64,000 nucleotides of DNA from Agelaius tricolor (Eukaryota > Chordata > Aves > Passeriformes > Icteridae). The notes beneath the pieces are model-generated. The model worked only from the letters and a program-made list of their open reading frames with translations. It did no database searches and was not told the origin of the DNA. A program made the translations under genes and the position numbers. Shown in pieces: positions 51,600 to 61,900 of this stretch (the stretch's first letter is position 1; each line of letters begins with the position of its first letter). The DNA lies in NCBI GenBank assembly GCA_023055355.1, contig JALJCS010000001.1:54503381-54567380 (forward strand). The letters are read 5' to 3'.

Positions 51600-52570
51600 T
51601 TTGTTTTTTCTTGAAGAAGGCGCGAGCGCAACCCGAAAACCCGAACCCTCGTCCAAAAGCACAGTTATTACGAGGCACTTTCCCTACCGCCCCTAATTAG
51701 CGCGGAATTAAAAATCTAAAAGAAGCAAGTAAATATAGATAAGTAGATAAACAAATCAATGGGAGCCCAGGAGAGGCCGGCGGCGCGGGCAGGCTGGGGG
51801 GCGGGGGGCGGTGCCCGCGCGGCGCTGGCGGCGGTGCCCCGGTGCCCCCCGGTGCCGGCGGTGCTGGCGGCGGGGGCTCTGTGCCTGCGCCGCTCCAGCG
51901 CCTCTATTTACATCAGCGGCGCGAGGTGCCCAATGGCGCGCGCGGAGCCAATCAGATGGCAGATTAGATGTCAACTCGGAGGCAGCTGTCGGGAGACGGT
52001 TGCAGCCAGTTTACCTCCACAATTCAAATTCCCAACCTGGCGGGCGGAGGAGATCCGGACGCTCCTCCAAGGGTCGCGCCCGGCAGCCGGCATTCCTGCC
52101 GCGCCGCGCCGCGCCGCCCCGGAAAGGCGCTGCGCCGCACCCGCCGCCCCGCGATCATCGCGCCTGCCTATCGATCGGATCCATCCATCGATCGATCGCC
52201 GGAGTTACCGGGGCTGGGGCACAGGAGTGCGGGAGGGAGCGGGGACGGCGGCCTGCCCCGGTGCCCGCGCCCCTTTGCTGACGCCAAGGACTTTTCCCTC
52301 TTTTTTTTTTTCTTTCTCCTTTTTTCTTTTTTTTTTTTTATTTCTGCGTGTGTTTGGAAGTGAAAGGCAATTACGCGCCCGCGCACCCGTGCACGCTCCT
52401 GCAGGCGGGCGAGTCCCCCGCAGGTCACCGGGCCGGGACGACCCGCGCGGACCGGGCGCACAGGCGCGCACACACGCGCGCGCTCTTCCCACAGGGAAAG
52501 GAACGCGGCCGCGTTACGTGGATTTCACTGCGGTAACTCCAATCAGTGACAAACTAATTTGCTGAGAGCG
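51600..52570. promoter_or_regulatory. CpG-rich region in 5' part of intron 1 with paired CCAAT boxes
   Basis: A second CpG-dense block lies about 0.5-1.5 kb downstream of exon 1, separated from it by A-rich and G-rich low-complexity DNA. It carries two CCAAT motifs close together near 51930-51952 (GCCCAATGGCG, AGCCAATCAGA), the second a canonical NF-Y site. Further on are CGATCG-rich inverted repeats at 52150-52196 and a T-rich tract at about 52297-52341. It may be the downstream shore of the ARID1B island, an internal promoter, or an enhancer. The 268-codon plus-strand open frame (51759-52565) is low-complexity and most likely a by-product of GC richness. Confidence 0.5.
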
Positions 52571-52602
52571 CGCAACGGCGCAACTCGTTCTGCTCGGGGA
52601 TT

Positions 52603-52666
52603 AAAAAAAAAAAAAAAAAGGCAAAAAAAAAAAAAAGCAACGGGTTAAAGAGAGAAGAAAAAAAAA
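52603..52666 (+). repeat. Poly(A)-rich low-complexity tract
   Basis: There are three A-runs within about 65 bases: 17 at 52603-52619, 14 at 52623-52636 and 9 at 52658-52666, separated by short mixed sequence. It lies between two GC-rich blocks of the CpG island. Confidence 0.85.
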
Positions 52667-52955
52667 GGCCCCGTGAAAGATAATGGACGTTATCCCCCGG
52701 GAGCCCCCCGGGTCCGGCACTCCGGTTACAAAATCCAACCCCCGCCCCCGTCCGTCCCGAGCTGTTTGTCCTCCGGGCCCTGCGTATCTCCGACGCTTTT
52801 TAAAGTGGTGGGGGAAAATATTAATTGGGTCTGAGAACAACCTAATTTCGGCAGCGAAAGCCACACTCCGGTGCCTCCAGCCCCAACAGGGCCGTGCATT
52901 GTGCACGGCTCACCCTCGCTACGGAGGTAGCGAGGGGCAAAACTGGCCCAGAAGA

Positions 52956-53038
52956 GAATGGGGGGGTGGGGGGGGAAGAGAAAAAAAAATAAAAGACAAA
53001 AAAGGGGCGGGGGGGGGGGAAGAAAAAAAGTGAATTAC
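52956..53038 (+). repeat. Polypurine, G-quadruplex-prone tract
   Basis: The plus strand is almost purely G and A here. It includes two G-runs interrupted by one base (about 52960-52975 with a single T; 53004-53019 with a single C) separated by A-rich DNA. Either run could supply G-tracts for a quadruplex on the strand opposite to ARID1B sense. The tract lies 70-150 bases past the exon 1 donor. Confidence 0.7.
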
Positions 53039-53099
53039 AAAGAAACTAAGAGCCCGACACGAGCGACACGGAGGCACAAGCCGTCATTAAGCGAGCGCG

Positions 53100-53112
53100 G
53101 GGAGTTACCTGG
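53100..53112 (-). other. ARID1B: Exon 1 splice donor
   Basis: On the minus strand the junction reads CCCAG|GTAACTCC, a good match to the U1 consensus. GT is at 53108-53107. The protein match to ARID1B stops exactly here. Confidence 0.9.
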
Positions 53113-54872
53113 GTCCTGCTGATGGCCTGCCCGGTGTTCCCGGGGCTCATCGCCGGGTGGTTCCTTTGTTGAGCCGCTGCCCAGGCCGGGTTCGCCGCTC
53201 CGTACTGGGCGCCCATGTCCTTGCCCATGCCCATGCCCGCCGCTGCCTGCTGGCTTCCCGGGGCGGCCGCCGCTGCCTGGGGCTGGGGCTGCGGCGGGGC
53301 GCTGGGGCTGCTGTAGTCGGGGTAGCTGCTGCCGTAGCTCCGCATCATGGGGCTGGGGGACGTGAGCAGCTGGTTCAAGGTAGGGGTGGCCCCGGACGGG
53401 TGCTGGTTCTGCCCGGAGAACCGCGCAAATCCGCCGGCCGCCGTGCCGGCACCAGCCTTGCCGAGGCCGGCTCCGCCGCCGGGGCCCATCATCATGCCGC
53501 CGCCGGGCTGCCTCGGGGAGCTCAGCACCCCGTAGCCCGCCGCGGAGCCCCCGTAGCCGCCGCCGCCTGCCCCGGCGGCCGCCGCCGCCGCCGCCACGGC
53601 TCCCGCGCCGCCGCCGCCGCCCGCGCCGCCGCCGCCGCTGGGGCCGCGGCCGTAGCCCGGGTAGTGGTTGTACTGGCTGTTGGGGTACCCTTCGTGGGAG
53701 TTCTGCAGGGGGTCCATGCTGTTGGGGGCCGCCGTGGGGTGCATTATCCCCATCCCGGGGCTTTGTTGTCCGCCATGTTGATCAAAGCAAGGCCCGGCGC
53801 GGCTCGCCGTAGCGCTGCTGGCAGGGGCAGGGGCAGGGTTGCCATAATAGCTATTGAACTCCGAGACACCCACCGCGGAGGGGCCGCCGCCGCCTCCCCC
53901 GCTCCCGCCGCCGCCGCCGAGGCCGCCGCCGCCGCTCCCAGCGCTCGGGGGCGGCTGCTGGGGCTGCTGCTGTCCGCCCAGGGGTCCCAAGCCGGGGTGG
54001 TCGTAGCGGCCGCCGATGGGCTCGCCCATCTTGCCGGGCATCTCCTCCTCGTCGGCGCCTTTATTCAGCATTTGCTGCGGCTGCTGGGGGGGCTCGGCCT
54101 GAGCGCCCAAAACACTGTCTTTTCCTCCATGTTGCTGCTGCTCCATGTCTGCACTGGGCTGAGCAGCGCCGCCACCGCCACCGCCGTTGTTGTTGCTGCC
54201 GCTGCCGCCGCCGCCGCCGCCGCCGAGGCTGCTGTTGTTATTCTGCACGGGATGGTGCTGAGGCGGCGGCTGCTGCGGCGGCGGCGGCGGGAATTGATTT
54301 AGCTGCTGCTGTAGTGCATGGTGGTGGTGGTGCGGGTGGTGGGCATGGTGGTGGTGGGCATGGTGATGCGGGTGGTGGGCATGGTGGTGGTGGGGCGGCG
54401 CGGCGGGGTGATCGCCTCCGACGCTCTTCAGCTTGTGGTTGGGGAGCAGCCCCGTCTCCATAGCCGAGCCCGGGTTGGAGGAGGAGGAGGAGGAGGAGGA
54501 AGAAGACGAAGAAGATGAAGATAACTCCGAGGAGCTTCCAGCTTCCTTCAGAGCCGGCTCCGAGGAGGAGCCGCCGCCGCCGCCGCCGCTGGCGTTGTTG
54601 TTGTTGTTACCGGCGGCAGCGGCGGGAGCCGCGTTATTGGCCATGTTCGGCGGCTCGCTGCGGTGGTGGTGGTGGAGATGGTGATCTAAATTATTCACGC
54701 TGTTGCCTCCGGCCGGACTCCCCTCGCCGACCCCCAGTGCGGGGCCCGGCCCGGGAGCCCCGGCCCCCCCCGGGCCTCGCTCTGGGCCCAGGCCGCCCGG
54801 CAGGCTCGGGGCTTTGCCCTTGCTGTTGTTCGCACTCGCCGGAGCCGCTGCGACTTGCGCGGCCATGATCAT
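53109..54872 (-). CDS. ARID1B: ARID1B (BAF250B) coding exon 1, N-terminal 588 residues
   Basis: ARID1B is the ARID-containing subunit of the canonical BAF (SWI/SNF) nuclear chromatin-remodelling complex. This exon encodes its long disordered N-terminus. Residue landmarks: Asn/Gly/Ser-rich 76-104; a run of 15 Ser at 118-132; the ARID1B-typical block [14 protein letters not shown] at 136-149; His-rich 155-185; Pro/Gln 195-210; poly-Gly 217-235 and 314-330; [11 protein letters not shown] at 365-375; [16 protein letters not shown] at 385-400; poly-Ala 427-433; and [19 protein letters not shown] at 496-514, which contains an LXXLL motif (LNQLL, 499-503). The frame is open throughout and ends in CAG|GTAACT at 53109/53108, phase 0. 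An in-frame TAA at 54935-54933 limits upstream extension. ATG codons lie at 54872 and 54866. The second has the better Kozak context (A at -3, G at +4) and gives MAAQVAAAP, like the start of ARID1A, so it is probably the real initiator. The classic mammalian short-form start corresponds to Met77 (54644). Confidence 0.96.
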
Positions 54873-55890
54873 CGCAACATTGCGAGTCCGGAGAAATTGG
54901 TGCTGATAATAGTAACTACAAAAAAATAAAATTTAAAAAAACCCCCAAAATTGAAAAACTAAACAAAAAAAAAAAAAATCGACTCCCACCCTGAAAAATG
55001 GGGGGCGAGCAGAGGGGTGGGGGGAAGGAGAGGAGAGGGGCAGAAGGAGAAGCGACCGGGGCAGGGACTTGACTGATCCCAGAGTATCCCCTGCGGACCG
55101 CTCCGCACGCACCGAGTTACAGCGATTTCCCTCCCCGAGTCCGTGGTTGAGGTTAGAAATGGTAAGAACGCCTTACGGTCCGTGCCCGTTCCCGCTGTGT
55201 GATTTCACGTTGAAAGTTTTTTTGTTCAGGTTTAAATGAAACTTTTTTTTTCTCCTCCTTTCCTCCCTAACCCGGATATGGGTAAACACACGTCTGCCGG
55301 AGCCGCGCTGGCCCAGCATGGCATGAGCGAGCGAGCGAGCCAGCGCCGGCAGCCATCGCCCCCTCCGCCCCGATCGCTCCCGCGCACCCGCAAAACGCGG
55401 ACTGGACTCCACGCTGGACTTGCTCGGGCTCCCGCTCCCCTCCCTGCTCTCCCGGCAGCGCGGCGGGATGGGGGGCGCGGCCCCCGCGGGTCCCCCCGCT
55501 CCCAGCGGGGTCCCGCCCGTGTGCGCGCCGGGGGTCGCGGCCTGCGCGGAGCACCGAACCCGCAGGGGCTGCTCCGAGCGAGGGGTCGAAGCGGGCCCCG
55601 ACGGGCGCTCCGGGCCGCCGAACGCCGCTGGGGCGGGGCGGGGAGCGGGACTGTCCCCGGTGCTGCGGGGCCGAGGGTGCCGCCGGCGGCGCTGCCCCGC
55701 GCGGGCCGGTTCGGCGGGAGGGAGACGAGGGGCCGCCATGCGCTCCAGCTGTGCCGGAGCAGATGGATCGGTCAAACTTTCGGGAGCCGCACGCTGCCCC
55801 CCAGCCCCGTGTGCCGTGCTCAGCAGCCGCCTCGTGTTCCGAGGGCAGGGACACGTTTGCTCATGTGATGGAGAAATCAGACTTGTTTTG
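54873..55890 (-). promoter_or_regulatory. ARID1B: ARID1B CpG-island promoter and 5' leader
   Basis: The sequence directly upstream of the start codon is CpG-dense, mainly 55060-55840, and then changes abruptly to AT-rich DNA beyond about 55900. Visible sites include a Sp1/KLF-type GGGGCGGGGCGGGG at about 55631-55644 and a YY1-like GCCGCCAT at 55732-55739. No TATA box is evident. This is typical of a housekeeping CpG-island promoter with dispersed initiation, and I cannot place the transcription start. The leader near the ATG holds an unusual T-rich tract (minus strand) at 54918-54982, listed separately. Open frames on both strands here have no recognisable protein similarity and reflect GC content. 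Confidence 0.65.
54902..54982 (-). other. ARID1B: T-rich tract with AG resembling a 3' splice site in the leader
   Basis: Read on the minus strand, a long T-rich stretch, including a run of 14 T at 54978-54965 and a T7 run at 54927-54921, ends in GTAG (AG at 54917-54916). A CAG follows at 54905-54903. This is what a strong polypyrimidine tract and acceptor look like, and it sits only about 45 bases upstream of the start codon. If used, exon 1 would be preceded by a noncoding exon in the CpG island. It could equally be a retained low-complexity insertion in an unspliced leader. Confidence 0.35.
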
Positions 55891-55894
55891 GATT

Positions 55895-55907
55895 CCCCCC
55901 CCCCCCC
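55895..55907. repeat. C13 homopolymer at the promoter-island edge
   Basis: Thirteen consecutive C on the plus strand mark the switch from the CpG island to AT-rich flank. Confidence 0.95.
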
Positions 55908-58900
55908 AGCCACCCGCCCCCTGAAGATTTATATTGTATGTGCAGACGGTTATAAAATTTAACCTAAAATTCTGCAGCGGTAGCATCTTTGCAGTTGTCC
56001 ACATTGTCCAGCTGTCTCCAAATTCTAACGGTCATTTGCACTGATGATGCTTTTATATATAGGGCCGTTTTCAATATGTTCTGTGTACTTATTTGCAGTT
56101 CAACAAGAGATGATCAAAGAGCGAGAGACATTTTCAGTCTCCTAATTGTTTCCCCAAACAATATAATTTCCAGTAGGCACAAGACACTCATGTAGTAACA
56201 CAAACCCCAAAATATATAATCTGAGTAACTCTTGCTCCAAATGGAAAGCTGCTGCTGACCTACATTTTTGAACCAGAACGGTTTGAAGTTTTTTTTATAA
56301 CTATCTTAATACAAGTGATACCCTAGTATAACAAAAGGTAATAGTCACACATTACGTTGAACTAATGAAAGCATTTGAGAGATCAAATACTTGGCTATGA
56401 ATACAGCAAACTGGGATATGAGTGAACGTTTTCAATACAGCAAGGGTCTAAACCACGATGTTTTAAATTAATATATTTATACGGTCTGTTAAAGGTAAGC
56501 ATGTTTTCAAATTTCAAAAAGGATAAATAGGAGATTCAATCATAATGGTAGAGAAAAATGCAGCATATCAAGAAAGATGCTGTCATGAGTAGGTAGGCTT
56601 TTTTGAATTCACTGTGAAAATATTAAAGGAGCAGAAGCTTCATGCTCTAATGTTGAGTTACATGTAAAGATTATTGATAAATGTATGAGCAGTGTGATTC
56701 CAATGTCTATTAATTTTAGCTCTGTCTGAAAAGTTAGAAATATTATTATTTGCATTAGAGAGTTAGTTTTGAAAAGTCTCAGTGCTTGTGAAGTACATCT
56801 TGCTAATACTTTTGTTTTACAGTTGGGGGGGTTTGGTTTTTTTGGTTGGTTGGTGGTTTTGTGGGTGATTTTTTTTTGTATCTTTTGCAAGTGCAAAAAT
56901 TTTATATGGCTACACATATATAAACACAGAGCGGGGAAAAAAAATGGTGAGTAATTCTAGCGAGGGGAATCAGGTGCATACCCAAGGGTCATTACAGTCT
57001 GTAACAACAACAAATTGCAATTCTATGCAAACTGCTAGAAAGGGATATATCATCTTTGTAGGAGAGAGAATAACACAACCGTAAGATGAATTCATGCCAA
57101 ATCATTCATCAGCTTTTGCCAAGAGAATACTACATCTTTGTTAGTGAGCCTTTTTGACATTATCTCCTGGATTTTCTTCTTTTCTATATTCAAATGCACG
57201 CTAATTATACACATTAAACCACCTAAGTTGATTTTTAAAGTCTTTCATATGCAAATAAAAATATAGATGTCTCCTTGGGTGTACTTCTTTACATGTGTAC
57301 TCTAACATAAAATATAAAATCAATTAAACACTTATACTTTGAGACATTTATATTTGAGCAAAAATACATGTATTGATGATCTGCTAAGATGTGCTGATAG
57401 TGCCTGGGCTGCAGATCGCAGTACTTCCTGACACACTCCGCAACTCTTTCCAATCGGGAAAATAACCCCAAAAGTTTAACACAGATTTACTTTGAAATCT
57501 TTTTCCTGAAAAAGGGCAAAAAAAGCATCAGGCTTTAAACTGAAGAGTTCGTACCACTAACTCCTTTTCCTACCATTTGTTTCAGCAACTCAGCTACAAG
57601 ATTGGAACTAAGAGGCTATAAAATTGAGGCCCTCAGCACAATGAAATCAGTCTGCTATAAAAGGCAACACATGCCAGTTTTTCCTCCCCAATGGCAGATG
57701 CCACACCCTAAAGCAGACAGAAGGCACTGCAGTCTGTTCAAGGGAAGCACAACACAAAGCAACAACGATGGTTCAATTTTTTAGATCGCAAATAATGTTG
57801 AAATTCCTTTTGCCATCTTTGCTCAGATGATGAATGGTAGTGTTTGTTAAATTCAAATGCTCCTTTCCAAAAGCTCTCATTGTATGTATGAATTATGAAT
57901 TTATTATAATATAATGTAAAAAAGCTCTAATTGCCATGCATATTATCTGCTGCAAAGTGATTGCATTGATATTTGATATCGCAAGTGCGCAGTTTCAACT
58001 TTAGTTCTATTTTCATTGTTCCTTCAATTTAATTATTTTCTAGAAACCAATGTTGTCCAAGTGTAGTTTCTTTCTCTTGATTTTTCCTGATAAATTATAA
58101 ACTCCGGTGCTCTAGGATCCCTCTTCAAAATAAACAACATAATTTTCTAAACTTACTGTTGGTAATTTGTTTACACCATTGGCTACAACATTTATACAGA
58201 CCCCCTAGGCCACCTGTCTGTAGCTCGATCCCATGAAAGTTACTGCCTTTCCTCTCAGTACAGCAGCCATCCTTCTGTTTGGCCTTCCAAGTCATACAAA
58301 GAGTAACACTGAAGGGAGAGACAGAAAACCAACCAATATTGTAATTTCTCTGAGATGCTATGTTAGAGGTATTGGGAAAAATATTAAAATTTTTTTGGTA
58401 AAAATCCAAGAGTCTGGTGGATTTGACATTGGTGCACGCAGGAGTCTGAAAAATCTCTGTGTACAAAAGAAAAAGCTTTTCATTGGGATCTTGTTGTGCT
58501 TTATGGTTAAATCCACTGCACAATTTAATGAAACTGTTGTCAAATTCACTGTAATTCTCAATTTCCTTCTTTTAGATTTGCATTAGATTTAATGAGAAAA
58601 AAAGAGAGAAGTATGTGGGCTTTTATTAAATTATCACTTCTATTACTAGTTAAACATCCAATCCAAATCATTCTGAAGTCAGTGCAAATCTTTTAATTTA
58701 TTTCAATAAGGCATAAATCAGATCGCAGAAAAGTAGGCAGCCAGCTCAGGACTGTTTTAGCCTTGTATTTGGAACTATAGTAATGGAATTTTGCTTTAAA
58801 AGATCCCTTATGTGGTCAACATATAAATATAACACAGCACTGTTTTCTTTATTATGTAATATTTACATTTCAGTCACAAATAAAAGTAAAAAAGTAAAAA

Positions 58901-61900
58901 GTCAACTAGTGCCATAGATGTCCAGCTGATAAGCCAGAATCTGTTAGGTGTAAAGCCTGTAGGTAAGTGTAAAAATTTTATTTTAGCTGGACAAAGTGAA
59001 CTTGGAAAAAAATGTGGTTTATGCGAACAGATCATGGCCTAAAACATGTAGAGAGTGACACATTGTACCATTTAATTAAAAGCCAATCTTTAGCAGCTAC
59101 TAATCCTGGTCAATTTAACCAATTTCATCTGGCAGTGTGTAAACAAGAGGACTTTAGAATATCACCATCTCCATCTCGAGAATGTCACACATGATTTTAT
59201 TATGAAAATGCAACTTGCTAGAGTTAGACCACTTGAATAGACTGTTTAAATGCCTCAATTTTACAAATGTTAAGCATCAGTAAGTCAGTAAGATCACTTG
59301 CTTCCTTAAGCCCTGACTAAGGGCTTCTGTGGACTGAGGCCTCTGTGAAAAAACAGCTCTTGTGTCTCTACTTTGGTGAGATAGGGGCCCAACCAATTTT
59401 CTAAGTCAAACCAAAATCTCGCATTTGGCAGTAATAGGAAGGATTGTTGATTTCGGGGTTCACCTACCAGTGAAATCTAAGCCTTTAAACTGAATTACTC
59501 TAATATTTCTGGATCCTATGCCATTGTCTGAGAACATCATTGCATTTGGAGAAATTTAGGAAAAAGCTGGCCTTCCTTTGAATTAAATATTTGTGGTCAT
59601 ATTTTTTATGAATTAGAAAAGTTAAACAAGAATCAGTATAACAGTAATCATAGAGTTCTCTGCCAAGTTTCTTTCCCAGTCTCCTGCCTTTTACAAATCT
59701 TTTCTTTTCTGATGTGCAAGAGATACATGGGAAACCAAAAGAAATATTTGCTGCTCACTACACAGTGGTTGGAGGTCCTTCCTTTTGTCAGTTGTAGCAT
59801 GCCAGGTTGACTGATACATTGAAGGAACAATCAAACTGACAGTACACAGCTTTCACTCTCATAAAATAGATGAGATTGTTACCTTAGCTGTAAATACGCT
59901 GGATGTTTCAAGAAAAATAAAAAGCCTTAAGTTTTCTTTTAAATTTTTTTTCACTCTATAGTCTTATATTTTATATATCACAGTATTTATTAATTGCTGT
60001 TTCTAGAAACAGATTACTGTGACCCCCATGGCTTAACCAAGTAAAATATTTTTCTGTAGGATATTTTTATTTACAGACAGAAATGCATGGATTTTAATAC
60101 AAGATGGCACAGTATTCTTCCTTTGCAAACTGATTTTTTTGTTCTATGACTAAAGTGTCAGATTATATGTAATTCTGAATTTTTATAAGTGTGTCAAATT
60201 ATGATTTTGCCTGATGCACTCTATTTCTGATCCATTTTTATAGTATTTTATCATTTACAATTTCAAATACAGCATCTCTGAGTATTTTAGCTGGTGAGGA
60301 GGACACTCACCTTTTTCCTTTGCTGTAATAGTCTGTAATTCCCTCTTTCCCTCACATTATCTTCATTCCCCACCCTTTCACACGTATATACACATCTGCT
60401 TGCTGGATAATCCCCAATTCCTGCAGCCCAACTTGCAGCTGCCTTAGCCTCCTGAAGTATAGTCTTGCTGTATCACTCATAAATATCACTCACACTGTAA
60501 TCCTGCCCTCCAAGTCCCAACAAAGTTCACCCCAGTGCCAATTTTCTTCAGCTCCTTTGCACAAGGGACACAAAGTGAATGCTCCTGAGTATGAAAAGAG
60601 CTGCAAAGCCTCAAAGAGGGTGAGGGAGATGAGAGGTGGAAGAGGCCATACGAAATTGTCCTGAGCTTCTCCATCCCAACTCTGTACATCTTGTGCTTTC
60701 TCAAGGGGGCAACTTCCTGGTTTGAAAGCTGTTGCTTTGATACAGTTACTCTTAAAGCACTACTGTACACTGAGAAGTCCAGTTGCTCCCACTTCACCAT
60801 CAAGGAAAAGAGACACAAGGGAGGAACGCCATGACTGCATGAACACGTCTTTCAGCTGCAGTGCCAGCTCCAGGAGCTCCAGATGACTGCCACAGTCACC
60901 TGGTATGGACCTTGGGGGTGCTGATGCAAGGGTCTGCACAGATGCATGATGTGCCCAGCAACCCAAGAGGGGAGAAAGAAAACTTATTTTTATCCAGATC
61001 CTTGCACTGACTCACCCAACGGCCCAAACAGTAGTGCTGGCATAACAGGAAGGGGGAAGAAAAGGGGCAGAGCGCACAAGGCCGTTACCCACTTCTTTCT
61101 GTTTGACCAAAGAGGAGGTTTGGTGGCAGAGGGAGATAATAGGGTCTGTTTAGCCAACACTACTGCTGAAAGAAAATTATGTCTTAGAGATTATAAACAG
61201 GTGCTCTTTTCCAAAACCCAGCTAAGCCAGTGAAGAAAAGTTACGGTCCCCATTTTTTGTTGGCATCGCTCTGTCAGATATTAATGATCCTCACACCTGC
61301 TGGTACGGTTGCTCCTATGGATATTCCCCAATCCTGTCTAGATTAAATAACCCAAGTTACCAGACTTACTCTTTAAACTATCTGCATTAACTGAGATCCA
61401 TTTGCCTAAATAAGATTAGGATAATGTGAGCCAACAGATCTGAGGAGACAGTGGACTCCAGCTGAGGGACAATAAACAGCTGGCAGGTGGTAGTAACCTC
61501 TTCAATAAATACAATGTACTTTTGATACACTGAGGGACTCCATCCATTTAGGCCCTAAATGTTAGTCATGGTGATATAGAGACAGTTACATGTCAGTAAA
61601 GACCATTTATCCACTCTTTACATGTCAGGCCTGGAGTAGTAAAAACTTCAGGGTGTGGGGTTTGCCATCTTTATTTCTTTATTCATTTCTTACTATATTC
61701 TTTCTATTTCTGCATCAATGGGATGTACACTTATAAAGCATATGCTGAACTATGTGTACATCTCCACAGTCCCAGGTCTGTATTACAGCTGCTGGTCCAT
61801 TCATCCTTGCTTATCCAGTGATTCAATAGAGCCTGTAAGCTAAGAAAGTGAGCTTGCAATTCTTTCAAGGGAGTCCTCCTTGCATAGGATGCAGCTGAAC

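Larger units (their letters stand above)
22633..53108 (-). other. ARID1B: ARID1B intron 1 (complete, 30,476 bases)
   Basis: The intron is bounded by GTAACT at the exon 1 donor and by a T-rich tract plus CAACAG at the exon 2 acceptor. It is mostly AT-rich, with stops in all frames and only short chance open frames. Individually listed contents are: two CpG-rich patches (51600-52570, 43915-44420), a G-rich purine tract, one MITE-like relic, several MIR-like relics, one CR1-like 3' end, microsatellites and an octamer-containing inverted repeat. I see no other conserved coding exon. An unrecognised alternative first exon in one of the CpG patches remains possible. Confidence 0.9.

Noticed and set aside
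51759..52565. 268-codon plus-strand open frame in the intronic CpG block
   Set aside because: It has low-complexity Ala/Arg/Pro content, a weak start context (T at -3) and a Phe/Leu/Ser stretch derived from a T-rich tract. It is best explained by GC richness and few stop codons.
53157..54302. 381-codon open frame on the plus strand
   Set aside because: It lies antisense inside ARID1B exon 1. Its Ala/Gly/Val/Arg-rich composition is the complement of the real coding repeats, and there is no independent homology.
55173..55913. 246-codon minus-strand and overlapping plus-strand open frames upstream of ARID1B
   Set aside because: They are GC-rich promoter sequence open in several frames at once, with no recognisable domain. 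Upstream ORFs in the leader cannot be judged without the transcription start.
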